A DNA stretch of 64,000 bases from assembly GCA_963837815.1 (NCBI GenBank), contig CAWIOS010000009.1:806001-870000 (forward strand), read 5' to 3'. The position numbers and the translations under genes are program-made. The stretch comes from Fen-1273 sp963837815 (GTDB lineage: Bacteria; Bacteroidota; Ignavibacteria; UBA10030; UBA6906). This document shows, piece by piece, positions 25,974 to 36,221 of this stretch (within the stretch, counting starts at the first letter, position 1; each line of letters starts with the position of its first letter). The notes below the pieces were generated by a model. That model did not search any database. It was not told where the DNA came from and worked only from the letters and a program-made list of their open reading frames with translations.

Positions 25974-27219
25974 CCTCGTTCTGGAGTGGGACAGCTTCCG
26001 CGAGAGCCTTCTCATGGCGCTCGCGGCGATCCGCGGGAGCAAGCTCCGTTCGGTCCTCACGCTTCTCGGCGTGGCGGTCGGCGTTTTTTCAATAATCTCG
26101 GTGATGACGGCGCTGGGGGTCCTGCAGAACAGCATCGAGGAGGGTATCACGCAGCTCGGCGCCAACACGTTCCAGATCCAGAAATTTCCCTCATCCTTCG
26201 GCGACAACAATCGCGGGCGGTACCGGAACCGGAAAGACATCACGTACGACGAGGCGCTCCAGGTCAAAGAAAAGGCGACCCTCGCCGAGGAGGTCGGGAT
26301 CGAAGGGTGGCAGTTTGACCGCGTTGTGTTCTGGCAGGGGCAGAAGACAAACCCGAACGTTCAGATCTGCGGCGAAAACACCGAGGGGGTGATCACGAAC
26401 GACTGGGTGATCGAAAGCGGCAGGAGCTTTTCCGAGGCCGACCTGGACCAGGCCCGGATGGTGGCGGTCCTCGGAAAGCCGGTCGTGGAACGGCTCTTCC
26501 CCGCGTATGTGGACCCGGTGGGGCAGTCCATACGGGTGGACGGCGCAATCTACCAGGTCATCGGCGTCTTCCAGAAAAAGGGAGGGGCGCTCGGCGGGAA
26601 TCAGGACAACTTCGTTTGTACGCCGATCACGGCCTTCTTCAACAGGTACGGCAAGGAAGACCGCGACATCCACATCATGGTCAAGGCGCGCAGCCGGGAA
26701 GTGGTGGAGGACGCCGTCGAGCAGTCGCGGATGATTCTCCGCGCAGCACGCCATGTCGCACCCGGGGCGGAGGACGATTTCAGCTGGTTCTCGAACGATT
26801 CACTCATCAAAGAGTTTAACGACCTCACGCTCTATCTCCGGCTCGGCGTGCTCCTCGTCAGCTCGATCTCCCTGATCGCCGCGGGGGTCGGCATCATGAA
26901 CATCATGCTCGTGTCCGTCACCGAGCGGACGAAGGAGATCGGCGTCAGGAAGTCCATCGGGGCGCAGAAGACCGACATCCTGACCCAGTTCATGATCGAG
27001 GCGGTCATCCTCTGCGAAATCGGCGGCCTGATCGGTATCGTCCTCGGCGTGATCGGCGGCAACGTCGTCGGCATCCTGATGGAGGTTCCGGCGGTCATCC
27101 CCTGGGATTGGGCCGGTATCGGCATCCTCGTCTGTTCCGTTGTCGGGTTCGTCTTCGGCGTGTACCCCGCGTGGAAGGCTTCGAACCTCGACCCCATCGA
27201 AGCACTCCGGTTCGAATAG
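25966..27219 (+). CDS. FtsX-fold ABC permease 2 (MacB-like)
   Basis: A 417-residue permease with the same layout as permease 1: N-terminal helix about 22-45, periplasmic MacB core about 50-285, FtsX domain about 290-417 with VGIMNIMLVSVTERTKEIG. It is a clear paralogue of the gene at 27,373: both share FRESL.MALAAIR.SKLRSVLT, QLGANTFQ.QKF, KTNPNV, and identical tails around GVYPAWKASNLDPIEALR. I use ATG 25966, which overlaps the previous stop by 8 bases; an upstream start would lie deep inside permease 1. Confidence 0.88.
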   Translation: MSNLVLEWDSFRESLLMALAAIRGSKLRSVLTLLGVAVGVFSIISVMTALGVLQNSIEEGITQLGANTFQIQKFPSSFGDNNRGRYRNRKDITYDEALQVKEKATLAEEVGIEGWQFDRVVFWQGQKTNPNVQICGENTEGVITNDWVIESGRSFSEADLDQARMVAVLGKPVVERLFPAYVDPVGQSIRVDGAIYQVIGVFQKKGGALGGNQDNFVCTPITAFFNRYGKEDRDIHIMVKARSREVVEDAVEQSRMILRAARHVAPGAEDDFSWFSNDSLIKEFNDLTLYLRLGVLLVSSISLIAAGVGIMNIMLVSVTERTKEIGVRKSIGAQKTDILTQFMIEAVILCEIGGLIGIVLGVIGGNVVGILMEVPAVIPWDWAGIGILVCSVVGFVFGVYPAWKASNLDPIEALRFE

Positions 27220-27279
27220 CACTGCCACAATCTTCCCCGGCGAGCAAAAGGCATAACCTGTGGCGCTGAAGGCGCCGCA

Positions 27280-27304
27280 GGTGGCGGCGTACTCAGGCGC
27301 CACC
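27280..27304. repeat. GC-rich hairpin of the TGGCGCC family between duplicated permeases
   Basis: GGTGGCG (27280-27286) pairs with CGCCACC (27298-27304) around an 11-base loop; GGCGCC at 27271-27276 lies just before. It sits in the only sizeable gap of the operon (27220-27372), between two paralogous permeases. Similar arms recur at 30280-30353 and 33349-33369. No T-run follows, so it is not a normal terminator. Confidence 0.5.
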
Positions 27305-27372
27305 ACCATTGAATATCCCCGCCGTTTGTGGTACATTTCACACTATCTATTTCAAGGGATGTACACCGCAGC

Positions 27373-28628
<1,256 letters not shown>

Positions 28629-28632
<4 letters not shown>

Positions 28633-30212
28633 CACACAGGTCCCTCAGGCGGTTCTTGTCTGCATCTCAGGGCTTCGCGGCGGCCGCGGTCGTCCCCGGG
28701 ATACTTGTTGCCCTCCTGCTTGCGCCCGCCGCCGGCGCCGCGCAGTCGAAGGACGACAGCCCGGTCTTCAAGAGATACCGGCCGCCCCCCCAGCCGCCGA
28801 TCGTCGTTCAGTCCGATGCACTGTACGAGATGTGGGAGACGTTCATCGTTACCCGCAAGGCGAATTCGGGAGACGTCCTCGCACAGCACGAGCTTTCGAT
28901 ACGGTACCTTTTCGGGCGCGGCGCCGCGGCAGATACCGTCCGGGCGGCGTACTGGATGAAACGGGCGTCGGATCAGAATTACACCCCCGCAATGTTCAAC
29001 TTCGGCATCATGTGCTACAACGGCTGGGGCGTCCCCTGGGATCCGTTCGAAGCCTACAGGCTGTTTTATGCCTGCGCGGAGAAGGACATGGTGGAAGCGG
29101 AATACGCGATGGCGCAGTTCATGACGGAGGACCTCGTCGTTCCGCGCAACTATGATTCCGCGTATGCCTGGGTCAGGAAATCGGCCTCCGGCGGCTATCC
29201 GCCGGCGAAGGAAGCCCTCGCCCGTCTGGAGAAACAGGGACTCGGGCCCGGGCACAGGGACTCGGCCGCCGCCCCGATGGAAAAAGCGCCGAACACAGGG
29301 CTCGTCTTCCTCGACTTTGCGCCGGACACCGGTTCGGTCTCCGGGGACAGCCTCCTGCTGAAAGAGGCGATACAGACAGCGTCGCCGTCAATACGGAGGG
29401 CTCTCGGGATATCGAAGCTTCTTGACACCGAATCCCCGGCCGACTCATCGACGCTCTCGGCGATCATGCTCGCCGGAGAGGCGGGGAGCCCCGAGGCGCT
29501 GACTGTGCTCGGGCGCTCGTACGAGAGAGGGATCGGCGTGCCCAGGGACCCGGTCAAAGCCTGTGCCGCATATGTGCGGGCAATCCGGCTCGATTCTCCC
29601 CGCGCCCCCGAGCTCCTTGTGAAGCTCCTCGAGCAGAAGAACACACTTCCCCATATCAAGGCTGCCGCGGCAAAGGGGGATCCGGAAGCGGAATTCGCGT
29701 GGGCGGGGATCTCCGCACTCGGGTTTGACGGAGTGCTCGCCCAGGCGCAGGTGTACCTGAGCGGCGACGAGGCATTCAAGCTGCTGACGAAAGCCGGGGA
29801 GAAGGGGTATACCCCCGCGCTCGTGGAGGAGGGACTTGCATATTACGCCGGTCGGTGGGTTCCGCAGAGCCTGGAGAAGGCGACGGAGCTCTGGACCCAT
29901 GCGGCCTCGCTCGGGAGCAAGGACGCGATGGTCCGCATAGCGCTTATGACGCTCCGCTCGCCGGCGGACACCTCGGGGAGAAAAGAAGCGGTGGAGATAC
30001 TGAAGAAGGCTGCAGACGAGGGCTCCGTCCTCGCCGAAGTGGGCCTCGGCTACTGCTATGAAACGGGGACGGGGCTCCCGGCCAGGGACGCCGAGGCGGC
30101 TTTTTACTACCGCGCGGCGTCTGTCAGGGGGAGCCAGGACTCATTCCGCGCACTGAGGCGGATGCACGACGCGATACGCCCCGACGACCCCGAATTCCGC
30201 ATCCCGGACTGA
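28629..30212 (+). CDS. Exported Sel1-like (TPR) repeat protein
   Basis: A 527-residue protein with a signal peptide (about 1-40, GILVALLLAPAAGAAQ). Sel1-like repeats of about 36 residues follow in two blocks: about 80-200 (DVLAQHELSIRYLFGRG, AMFNFGIMCYNGWG, AEYAMAQFM) and 285-510 (EALTVLGRSYERGIGVPRD, GSVLAEVGLGYCYETGTGLPARD). Sel1 repeats form alpha-solenoid scaffolds for protein-protein contacts. The ATG overlaps the stop of permease 3 (ATGA), so it is translationally coupled to the exporter and is likely an accessory periplasmic part. A linker with little similarity to repeats lies at about 210-280. Confidence 0.78.
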
Positions 30213-30215
30213 GGT

Positions 30216-30353
30216 CGTCACCGTCAGGTGACGGCCGGAGTGGCACCCTCTTTCGGCGCCATGGAGCAAGTGACGCTCAAGCGCCACGAAATGGCGCTGT
30301 TTTCTCGCGCTGGCGCCAAAGAAGGCGCCACCTCATGGCGCCTGTGGCGCCAT
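30216..30353. repeat. Cluster of TGGCGCC hairpins in a convergent intergenic region
   Basis: After a small hairpin CGTCACC/GGTGACG (30216-30233) come three consecutive stem-loops with related arms: AGCGCCA/TGGCGCT (30280-30298), TGGCGCC/GGCGCCA (30311-30330) and ATGGCGCC/GGCGCCAT (30335-30353). A further GGCGCCA is at 30255-30261. They fill the space between the Sel1 gene and the converging phosphofructokinase gene. Loops are 5, 6 and 3 bases. Confidence 0.75.
30280..30305 (+). terminator. Probable terminator of the exporter operon
   Basis: The 7-bp stem AGCGCCA/TGGCGCT with loop CGAAA (30280-30298) is followed by GTTTTCT. It is the one hairpin of the cluster with a T-rich tail on the plus strand and lies 68 bases after the Sel1 stop. 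Confidence 0.6.
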
Positions 30354-30364
30354 TCGGCACCGCT

Positions 30365-31522
30365 TCAATACAAGAACATCGGCTTATGGAGTATGTGCGT
30401 CACTTTCGGCCGGTAATTCTCGCTGTCGTACAGCTCATCGACGTCGACGGTCTTCTTTCCCTGTGAGATTGTCTCGACGGGTATCACCGTGTATTTCCCC
30501 TCCTGCAGCGCGACCATCTTGCCGAACTCACCCTTGAGAACGAGGTCCGTGGCCAGGCTCGCGTAGCTTATGGCGACCATTCGGTCGAGGGCGTCCGGCT
30601 CGCCGCTCCTCATCAGGTAGGCGACCTGCTGGTAGATGACGTGTGAGCCGGTGAGTTTCTGTATTGCATCGCCGGTGATTGCACCGATCCCGCCGAGCTT
30701 CTTGTGCCCGTACGCGTCTGCCTGCCCGTACTCCACGATTTTTCCGCCCACGAGCTGCGCACCTTCGGAAATCGTCATGATCGCATAGTTGCTGGGGTTG
30801 TTCTTCTTGTCTTCCATGAGGAACTGCGCCAGGCGCTCCGGGTCGAAGTGGACCTCGGAGATGATCGCCCTGTCCACCCCGGCAAGGTACGCAGAGATGA
30901 GTGAGGTCTCGCCGGAATTCCTCCCGAAAAGCTCGACGATCGCGATTCTTTCGTGTGAGCCGGTGGGCGTGCGGAGGTTGGTGATGAAATCGACGCTCCG
31001 CGTGACCGCCGTCGAAAAACCGATGCAGTAATCGGTTCCGTACACGTCATTGTCCATCGTCTTCGGTATCGCCACGACGGGGAACGACTCTTCGTGGAGC
31101 CGGGCCGAGTAGCTGAGCGTGTCGTCCCCTCCGATGGTGATCAGGGCGTCGATGCCAAGGGCGCTCAGGACGCGGAGGACGTGCGGGGTGAAGTCCAGCC
31201 TCCCGTCCACCTGCGGGTGCTTGGGGTCCTTCAGGAACGCCGGGACGTCGTTGGCCTTCACTTTTCCGGGGTTCGTCCTCGATGTGTGGAGGAACGTCCC
31301 GCCGGAGCGGTCGATCGTGCGGGTGTTCGTCTTCGTCAGCGGGATGATCCACTCCAACGACTTCTCTTTCTCCGCGACGTTGTAGTTGAGGAGTCCCCCC
31401 CATCCGCGGCGAATGCCGAGGACTTCGTATCCGGCGTCAATCGCGCGGAACACGACAGCTTTGATGCACGGGTTGAGGCCGGGGACATCGCCGCCTCCAG
31501 TCAGTATGCCGATCCGTTTCAT
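30365..31522 (-). CDS. 6-phosphofructokinase family, residues of the PPi-dependent type
   Basis: A 385-residue enzyme that phosphorylates fructose 6-phosphate in glycolysis. N-terminal GILTGGGDVPGLN is the PfkA fold signature. Two positions that set the phosphoryl donor point to pyrophosphate: the sequence is GGDD (131-134), with Asp where ATP enzymes such as E. coli PfkA have Gly, and PKTMDND (153-159), with Lys154 where ATP enzymes have Gly. Both changes are known hallmarks of PPi-PFK. MKTRDRI-type allosteric features could not be judged. The gene starts 4 bases after the stop of the large NAD-binding protein and should be co-transcribed. Family is certain; the PPi donor is inferred from the two residues. 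Confidence 0.9.
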   Translation of the reverse strand: MKRIGILTGGGDVPGLNPCIKAVVFRAIDAGYEVLGIRRGWGGLLNYNVAEKEKSLEWIIPLTKTNTRTIDRSGGTFLHTSRTNPGKVKANDVPAFLKDPKHPQVDGRLDFTPHVLRVLSALGIDALITIGGDDTLSYSARLHEESFPVVAIPKTMDNDVYGTDYCIGFSTAVTRSVDFITNLRTPTGSHERIAIVELFGRNSGETSLISAYLAGVDRAIISEVHFDPERLAQFLMEDKKNNPSNYAIMTISEGAQLVGGKIVEYGQADAYGHKKLGGIGAITGDAIQKLTGSHVIYQQVAYLMRSGEPDALDRMVAISYASLATDLVLKGEFGKMVALQEGKYTVIPVETISQGKKTVDVDELYDSENYRPKVTHILHKPMFLY

Positions 31523-31526
31523 TGTG

Positions 31527-33242
31527 TTATGCCTTCATTCGTTTGCCTTTTTCCTCGTACGTGAAGATCCATCCGCAGATCTTTCCGGGATCGATCTCTG
31601 CGAGGTTTTTCCAGTAGTCACGGTTGTGCATGATGCGCGAACTGGTCTCTTCTTCCGGGAGCTTCTCCACCATCCGGCTGATTTCCGTCAGGCGCCGGAG
31701 CCAGACCGTCATGTTCTTCTCCCGCAGGTCCACCCAGCCGTCGTGCGCCCACCTGTCGATCGATTTCGGCGAGACGGGGAACGTGTCCTCACCCCTGTGC
31801 GGGGGGATCTTGATCGCGGCCCCGCGGAGCATGGATCTGCCGTCGGGGAGAAGAATGGGGATGCCGATGGAAATGATCTGTGACCGGAGGTTCTGGTCGG
31901 TCTCGATGAGGTCCGCAAGCCGCCGGCTCATCGTTGCGGCGTTGGAGCGGGTGACGCTCCTGATTTCGCCGAAGCAGAGCTTGAGAAGATACGACTCGTA
32001 CAGGAGTTTCGAGAGCCGCGGCGGCCCGAGCATCTCGAACGCGACGCTGTCGACCCCGTGGTCCTTCTCGAGCTGCTGAAGGCTGTCCATGGCGCTGTTG
32101 AACATGAATCCGGCCCTGTACGTCGGCGCGAGCGTGGCGTTGTCGAGCGCGTTGATGATGTCATGGCCGGTGTTCCCGGCCCGAATCTCGAATATCGTGC
32201 TCTCGGCGATTTCCTCCGGCGTGACGAATTCCATCTGTCCCGGGGTCGATATCGCCTCGAATTCCCCCCGTGAAAAAAGCCCGTTTTCGCCGGTATCGAT
32301 GTAAACGGATTTCAGCGTTTTGCCGGTGGGCCTCGCTGCCTCCGGCATGGAGAGGCGGAGCGTCCTGTCGAGCCGGACGGCCCGCGGGGGGGGGCAGTCC
32401 ACGAGCGGTATCGGTGTTCCCCGCCGCGTGACCTCCCCGTAGGCGATCTTCTTCCACGCGATCGCGGCCGTGGGCTTGATCTCTTTCGTGATCGGGGCGT
32501 CGGGCGTCCGCCCCATGAGGAACAAAAGGAGCGTGTGTGCCCCCGCAACGGCGGATTTCGAGAGGAGGACCCTGGAGGGGCGCTCCTCGGAGTGCGTGTA
32601 GGGGATGTTCAGCCCCATCCCTCCCGTGCCGCTCGTCCCGATCTTTACGTAAATGCCGGTCCCCGCCTCCTGCATCGACCTGTACATGATCTGGACGTGC
32701 CTGATGAGCTGGGGGACGTAGAGCGTGCAGAGGAGCCGTTCGATGCTGTCGAAGAGTGCCCCCGGTGGGGCCTTGCGCGACCCGCGCGCGCGTTTCACCC
32801 CCCTGATGAGCTCCCGCGAGACCTGGAAGATGTCCTGATAGGCGATCCCCGTCGCCGAATTGACGCAGTCAACCACGACGTCGGGTTTGTATTTCTGCAT
32901 GAGCCGGTAGAGGGACGATCTCTTCAGGACGGAACCGGAGAGCTCCTCGACGATGTCCTCGATGATCATCGTCCGGTATTTTTCGCTCGCGAGTATCGCT
33001 TCACGGGGCATGTCCTTCAACTGCTCGCGCACGAAGATGTTCCCCCACCAGGGGATGAAGAAATTCCTCCCGGCGTCGGGGTAATCATTGCGGAGGCCTT
33101 TGACCGCATCCATCGCCTCCGCCTTCGTGAGGGATGTGACGATCATCCGTTTCGGGCGTTCGGTCATGAACCGGCGGCAGATTGCCGATCCGACCAGCCC
33201 CCATCCGCCTATGACGAGCACGGTCTTCCCCTGGATATCCAT
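31527..33242 (-). CDS. Large NAD(P)-binding Rossmann protein (SDR/epimerase-like), function unknown
   Basis: A 571-residue protein. It opens with an extended-SDR nucleotide-binding motif (TVLVIGGWGLVGSAICRRF, residues about 6-24) and then has a long body: KPDVVVDCVNSATGIAYQD near 130 and IYVKIGTSGTGGMGLNIPYTHSEE near 210, the latter in the place of the SDR catalytic segment but without a clear Y-x-x-x-K. The C-terminal 250 residues match nothing I recognise. It is much longer than ordinary SDR enzymes (250-350). ATG 33242 starts right at the Rossmann fold; the frame stays open for 74 more codons upstream, but that part is Arg-rich and intergenic in character. It is probably in an operon with the phosphofructokinase. 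Confidence 0.65.
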   Translation of the reverse strand: MDIQGKTVLVIGGWGLVGSAICRRFMTERPKRMIVTSLTKAEAMDAVKGLRNDYPDAGRNFFIPWWGNIFVREQLKDMPREAILASEKYRTMIIEDIVEELSGSVLKRSSLYRLMQKYKPDVVVDCVNSATGIAYQDIFQVSRELIRGVKRARGSRKAPPGALFDSIERLLCTLYVPQLIRHVQIMYRSMQEAGTGIYVKIGTSGTGGMGLNIPYTHSEERPSRVLLSKSAVAGAHTLLLFLMGRTPDAPITKEIKPTAAIAWKKIAYGEVTRRGTPIPLVDCPPPRAVRLDRTLRLSMPEAARPTGKTLKSVYIDTGENGLFSRGEFEAISTPGQMEFVTPEEIAESTIFEIRAGNTGHDIINALDNATLAPTYRAGFMFNSAMDSLQQLEKDHGVDSVAFEMLGPPRLSKLLYESYLLKLCFGEIRSVTRSNAATMSRRLADLIETDQNLRSQIISIGIPILLPDGRSMLRGAAIKIPPHRGEDTFPVSPKSIDRWAHDGWVDLREKNMTVWLRRLTEISRMVEKLPEEETSSRIMHNRDYWKNLAEIDPGKICGWIFTYEEKGKRMKA

Positions 33243-33348
33243 GCGCCGATGTCGAGTGAGTGAGCCGGGAATGTGTGAAACGCTGCAAGAACAGAGAGGT
33301 GGAACAATGTACGTCACGCGCGCAGAACATGCAAGAAGGGGCCCGGGA

Positions 33349-33369
33349 TGGCGCCGCTTCCCGGCGCCA
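33349..33369. repeat. TGGCGCC hairpin between DUF2911 and SDR-like genes
   Basis: TGGCGCC (33349-33355) and GGCGCCA (33363-33369) form a perfect 7-bp stem with a 7-base loop, 12 bases beyond the stop of the DUF2911 gene. The same arm sequence occurs at 30311-30330. It may end or process the upstream message, but no T-run follows on either strand. Confidence 0.6.
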
Positions 33370-33381
33370 CGGGAATGCCTC

Positions 33382-34383
33382 CTACGGCGCGGTGATGTGC
33401 GCGCTGAAGTACCTGTGTCCCCATCCGAGGTTGAGCGTTCCGCCCCCCGTCGCTTCCTTCTCAAACCAGATGCGGAACGGGTCGACAGGCGCGAGGGACT
33501 TCTCCTCCTTCATGACGATCCGAGCGGCGTCCGCCGTCCGGTCGTATGCGGGTTCGCGCCCCCCCGGCTTCTTGCTTATGATAAGCGTGAGGGTGGTGGG
33601 GGAGGGGATGGAGTAGATCGTATACGATCCCGCGGGAATGGTCTTCCCGCCGATTGTCACGTCGCCGTCGGTCTTCAGTGATGTCGCCAGGTTCGCGCCC
33701 GTGCGCCAGACCGAATCGTACGGAACCACGGTCCCCCAGAGAATCCGCCCCCGCTGGTAGGGACGGCTGTACCGTACGGTCAGCGTCGTTGAGCCGAGCG
33801 TGATCGCCGCGGAATCCCCCGGGCTCAGGGGCCGGATGTTTCCCCCGATTTGAAACGGCACGGTGACCGACGTGTTTTCCCACGAAAGGACCATGATCCC
33901 CGAGGACTTGTCCTTCCCTGTCAGCGAGATCGTGAACGTGTCGACCGCCGCCGGAAGCTGTCCCACCGCTGCGTCGAACCGCGCGAGATCCAGCGAGGGA
34001 TTATAGACGGTCCCCCACTGACCGGTCTGCTTGTTGAGTATCACCTTCCACCCTTCGGGGGAGGGGAGCGTCCAGAGGGTGTATGTCCCCCGCGTGACGG
34101 GGACCCCGCCGAACGTGATGTCGGATGACGTCTTCAGGTGCGTTGCCTGATTCGCCCCCGTGCGCCACACCTTGTTCCACGGGACAAGCCCTCCCATGAT
34201 CTTCCTTCCGCGCATGGAGGGGCGGCCGTAGTTGATGCTGATGACGGTCGTGTCGAGCGTGAGAAAGACCGAATCTCGCGGGCTGGGAATGGCCTGCTGG
34301 GAATACGACTCCGCTGCGGATCCCGTGAGACCCGCGCAGACGATGAATCCGATGATCAATCCTCGCATAAGAAGCCTTCGCAT
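33382..34383 (-). CDS. Exported protein with two DUF2911 domains
   Basis: A 333-residue protein with a signal peptide (about 1-28). Two copies of the DUF2911 domain follow: residues about 30-175 (ISINYGRPSMRGRKIMGGLVPWNKVWRTGAN) and about 180-333 (VRYSRPYQRGRILWGTVVPYDSVWRTGAN). The domain is common in Bacteroidota and relatives, usually as a single copy in exported proteins of unknown role. The paired WRTGAN and S-D-I/D-V...GG segments make the duplication plain. An alternative ATG five codons later has a better ribosome site (GAAGG). It lies between a YbjQ-like gene and the SDR-like gene. Confidence 0.82.
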   Translation of the reverse strand: MRRLLMRGLIIGFIVCAGLTGSAAESYSQQAIPSPRDSVFLTLDTTVISINYGRPSMRGRKIMGGLVPWNKVWRTGANQATHLKTSSDITFGGVPVTRGTYTLWTLPSPEGWKVILNKQTGQWGTVYNPSLDLARFDAAVGQLPAAVDTFTISLTGKDKSSGIMVLSWENTSVTVPFQIGGNIRPLSPGDSAAITLGSTTLTVRYSRPYQRGRILWGTVVPYDSVWRTGANLATSLKTDGDVTIGGKTIPAGSYTIYSIPSPTTLTLIISKKPGGREPAYDRTADAARIVMKEEKSLAPVDPFRIWFEKEATGGGTLNLGWGHRYFSAHITAP

Positions 34384-34420
34384 TTGTCAGAGAACGTGGG
34401 GGGAGGGGGAGCCCCTCCCG

Positions 34421-34750
34421 TTATGCTTTTTCGACGACGACCGCGGTGCCGTACGCCAGCACCTCGGTCACGCCCGACATCACCTCGTTGGCGTCGTACC
34501 GCATCCCGACGACGGCGTTGGCGCCGTGCTCGGCCGCGTGCTGCATCATGAGCATAAACGCCTCCTGGCGCGTGCGCTCGCAGAGCGCCTGCAGGAGCGA
34601 TATGTTTCCGCCGAACAGCGTCTGGATGCCGGCGCCAATGTTGCCGATGATCGACCGGGATCGCACGGTAATCCCCCGCACAACGCCGAGATTCTTGACG
34701 ATCCGATAACCGTCAAGCGTGAATGCCGTGGTGACGAGCTTGGGGTCCAT
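34421..34750 (-). CDS. YbjQ/UPF0145 family protein
   Basis: A 109-residue cytosolic protein of the YbjQ family, thought to form pentameric beta assemblies; its function is not established, although 'heavy-metal-binding' appears in annotations. Family features are the GYRIVKNLGVVRGITVRSRS start, the central ARGI-like helix with HAAEHGANAVVGMRYDAN, and the C-terminal EVLAYGTAVVVE strand. Length is normal (about 103-110). A GGAGG ribosome site precedes ATG 34750. It is 20 bases downstream of the lipoprotein gene on the same strand. Confidence 0.88.
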   Translation of the reverse strand: MDPKLVTTAFTLDGYRIVKNLGVVRGITVRSRSIIGNIGAGIQTLFGGNISLLQALCERTRQEAFMLMMQHAAEHGANAVVGMRYDANEVMSGVTEVLAYGTAVVVEKA

Positions 34751-34770
34751 GAACAGCCTCCTGGTGACTT

Positions 34771-35787
34771 CTATTTGATTCTCAGTGAGTTGATTGTCTT
34801 GTCGTAAGCCTTCATGTACTCGTCGGCCTGCGGGCGGTACCAGTCCATCGTGACGCGGAACACCTTGTCGTTCTTCACGATGAAATAGAACCTCCGCTGG
34901 ACGTTCGCCGTTGCGGCGTATGTCAGCGACAGCGCAGGGAGGCCGGACACGGTCGCCTTTCCGGTCGCGGTCGCCTTGTACTTCCCCTTGTTCTGGTCGA
35001 ACACCTTCTCCACGGTCAGCCCCTTGGCGCCGAAGACGTCGACGCGGATGGAGCAGTCCTGCCGAACCCCGCGCAGCTCGATCACTTCCTCGTTCGTCCC
35101 CTTCGGGACGCCGAGCTGCGTGAAGTTGTCGGGGTACATGATCGAGAAGAGTTTTCCGCTTGCCTCGGCCGTGTTCTCCGACGGGAGCGTGGGATCCCTT
35201 CCGGGGACGGCGGGCTTCGGGAACTGCAGCGTGGCGATCGAAGCGTCGAACACCGCTTTGTACGCGTCGTAATACCCGCCGAACCCCGCGCAGCGGATGT
35301 CGTACACGACGGTGTCCGACGGAACGTATATGTGCTCCCCCGTCTCCTTGACGGTCTTTGTGTAGAGCCCCGAATATCCGTACCGCAGCCCCGGCCTTCC
35401 GCCGACGGACACGGTGTCCGGTTTGGCGACAACGAAGCCGCTTTTCACCATGTCATCTATGATCTTCTTCGCCGTGTCGGCGCTGGCGGAACGGATGACC
35501 GTCACGCCGATCATCACGCCGTCGGGGAACTGGCCGGTGGGATCGAGGAACTTCTTGTCGACGTCCTGCGCGCTGTAGAACCCTGCACGACCGACCTCGG
35601 CGTTCGGCATCCAGCCCTTGGGATACTGGATCGAGTACCCGAACCCCGGGTCCCTGTACGTCTCCATGTCTCCCGGTTTTACCGGTTCCAGTTTCTTCTC
35701 TCCGCCGCACCCCGCCAGACAGAGGAGGAACATGAGGGCGACGGAGAAGAGTGCGACGCTCGCCGCAAAACGGGCATTGGGGGTCAT
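34771..35787 (-). CDS. Predicted lipoprotein of unknown function
   Basis: A 338-residue protein with a lipoprotein signal peptide: hydrophobic residues 8-25 end in LLCLAGC, so Cys26 is the likely lipidation site. After a short Lys/Glu linker the mature protein contains two similar PsbP-like/DUF1795-like beta segments, one beginning DPGFGYSIQYPKGWMPN (near 50) and one beginning SGKLFSIMYPDNFTQLG (near 215). This 'F-S-I-x-Y-P-x-x-W/F' start is typical of that fold, so an internal duplication is likely; the function is not known. The start at 35787 is chosen because the signal peptide begins there. Confidence 0.7.
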   Translation of the reverse strand: MTPNARFAASVALFSVALMFLLCLAGCGGEKKLEPVKPGDMETYRDPGFGYSIQYPKGWMPNAEVGRAGFYSAQDVDKKFLDPTGQFPDGVMIGVTVIRSASADTAKKIIDDMVKSGFVVAKPDTVSVGGRPGLRYGYSGLYTKTVKETGEHIYVPSDTVVYDIRCAGFGGYYDAYKAVFDASIATLQFPKPAVPGRDPTLPSENTAEASGKLFSIMYPDNFTQLGVPKGTNEEVIELRGVRQDCSIRVDVFGAKGLTVEKVFDQNKGKYKATATGKATVSGLPALSLTYAATANVQRRFYFIVKNDKVFRVTMDWYRPQADEYMKAYDKTINSLRIK

Positions 35788-35837
35788 CGGGTTGGCCTTT
35801 CCAGGAATGTGAATGGTTGATGATTGGTCAATGTCTC

Positions 35838-35856
35838 GGCACGACGATGTCGTGCC
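35838..35856. repeat. Perfect 8-bp inverted repeat in a divergent gap
   Basis: GGCACGAC (35838-35845), GAT, GTCGTGCC (35849-35856). It is 51 bases upstream of the minus-strand lipoprotein gene and could be an operator or 5' leader hairpin. Nothing else identifies it. Confidence 0.4.
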
Positions 35857-36221
35857 ATTGATGAAGAGCTGGTGGAGTCTCAATCGGCGGCCGGTGGTGC
35901 TCCCCGATAAGTGGAAAACCGAGACGGAAGATAGGCAAAAAAGAGGAATTCCTCAATTCTTCGCGGGGTCCAATTCCCGCGGCCCGTCCCACTGCATGAT
36001 TTGCGGTCCTTCCCGCACTTCGCTGCGCGATTCCCGCATTCTCCGTCCAGCACCCGCCCGGGGGTGTGCCGGACTTTCATGCGTAGAGGGAAGTGTATCA
36101 ATGACTTACAGGAACAGCAGCCCCCTCCGCCGGGTCCCCGTGCGCTGGCACAGGTGTTGCTCCCTGAACAGGGGCGGCACTGCATCTCTGATTCCACATC
36201 ATTCGTTAGGAGGATCTCCCG
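35857..36221. other. Non-coding gap upstream of the T9SS-client gene
   Basis: About 365 bases between divergent genes with no supported gene. It holds a 12-base palindrome GAGGAATTCCTC (35943-35954), a hairpin CGCGGG/CCCGCG (35962-35981), and two GATTCCCGC/AATTCCCGC-type segments. The ribosome site of the next gene, AGGAGG, ends about 8 bases before ATG 36222. No confident promoter was seen. Confidence 0.5.

Noticed and set aside
33243..33464. N-terminal extension of the SDR-like protein
   Set aside because: The 74 extra residues are Arg-rich and unlike a protein; the Rossmann fold begins at ATG 33242.
35962..35990. tRNA-like 3' end: CGCGGG hairpin with loop TCCAATT followed by GGCCCGTCCCA
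   Set aside because: It resembles a T-arm plus acceptor and CCA, and could be an attachment-site relic, but no matching 5' acceptor, D-arm or anticodon arm is present and other tRNAs here do not encode CCA. Chance is as likely.
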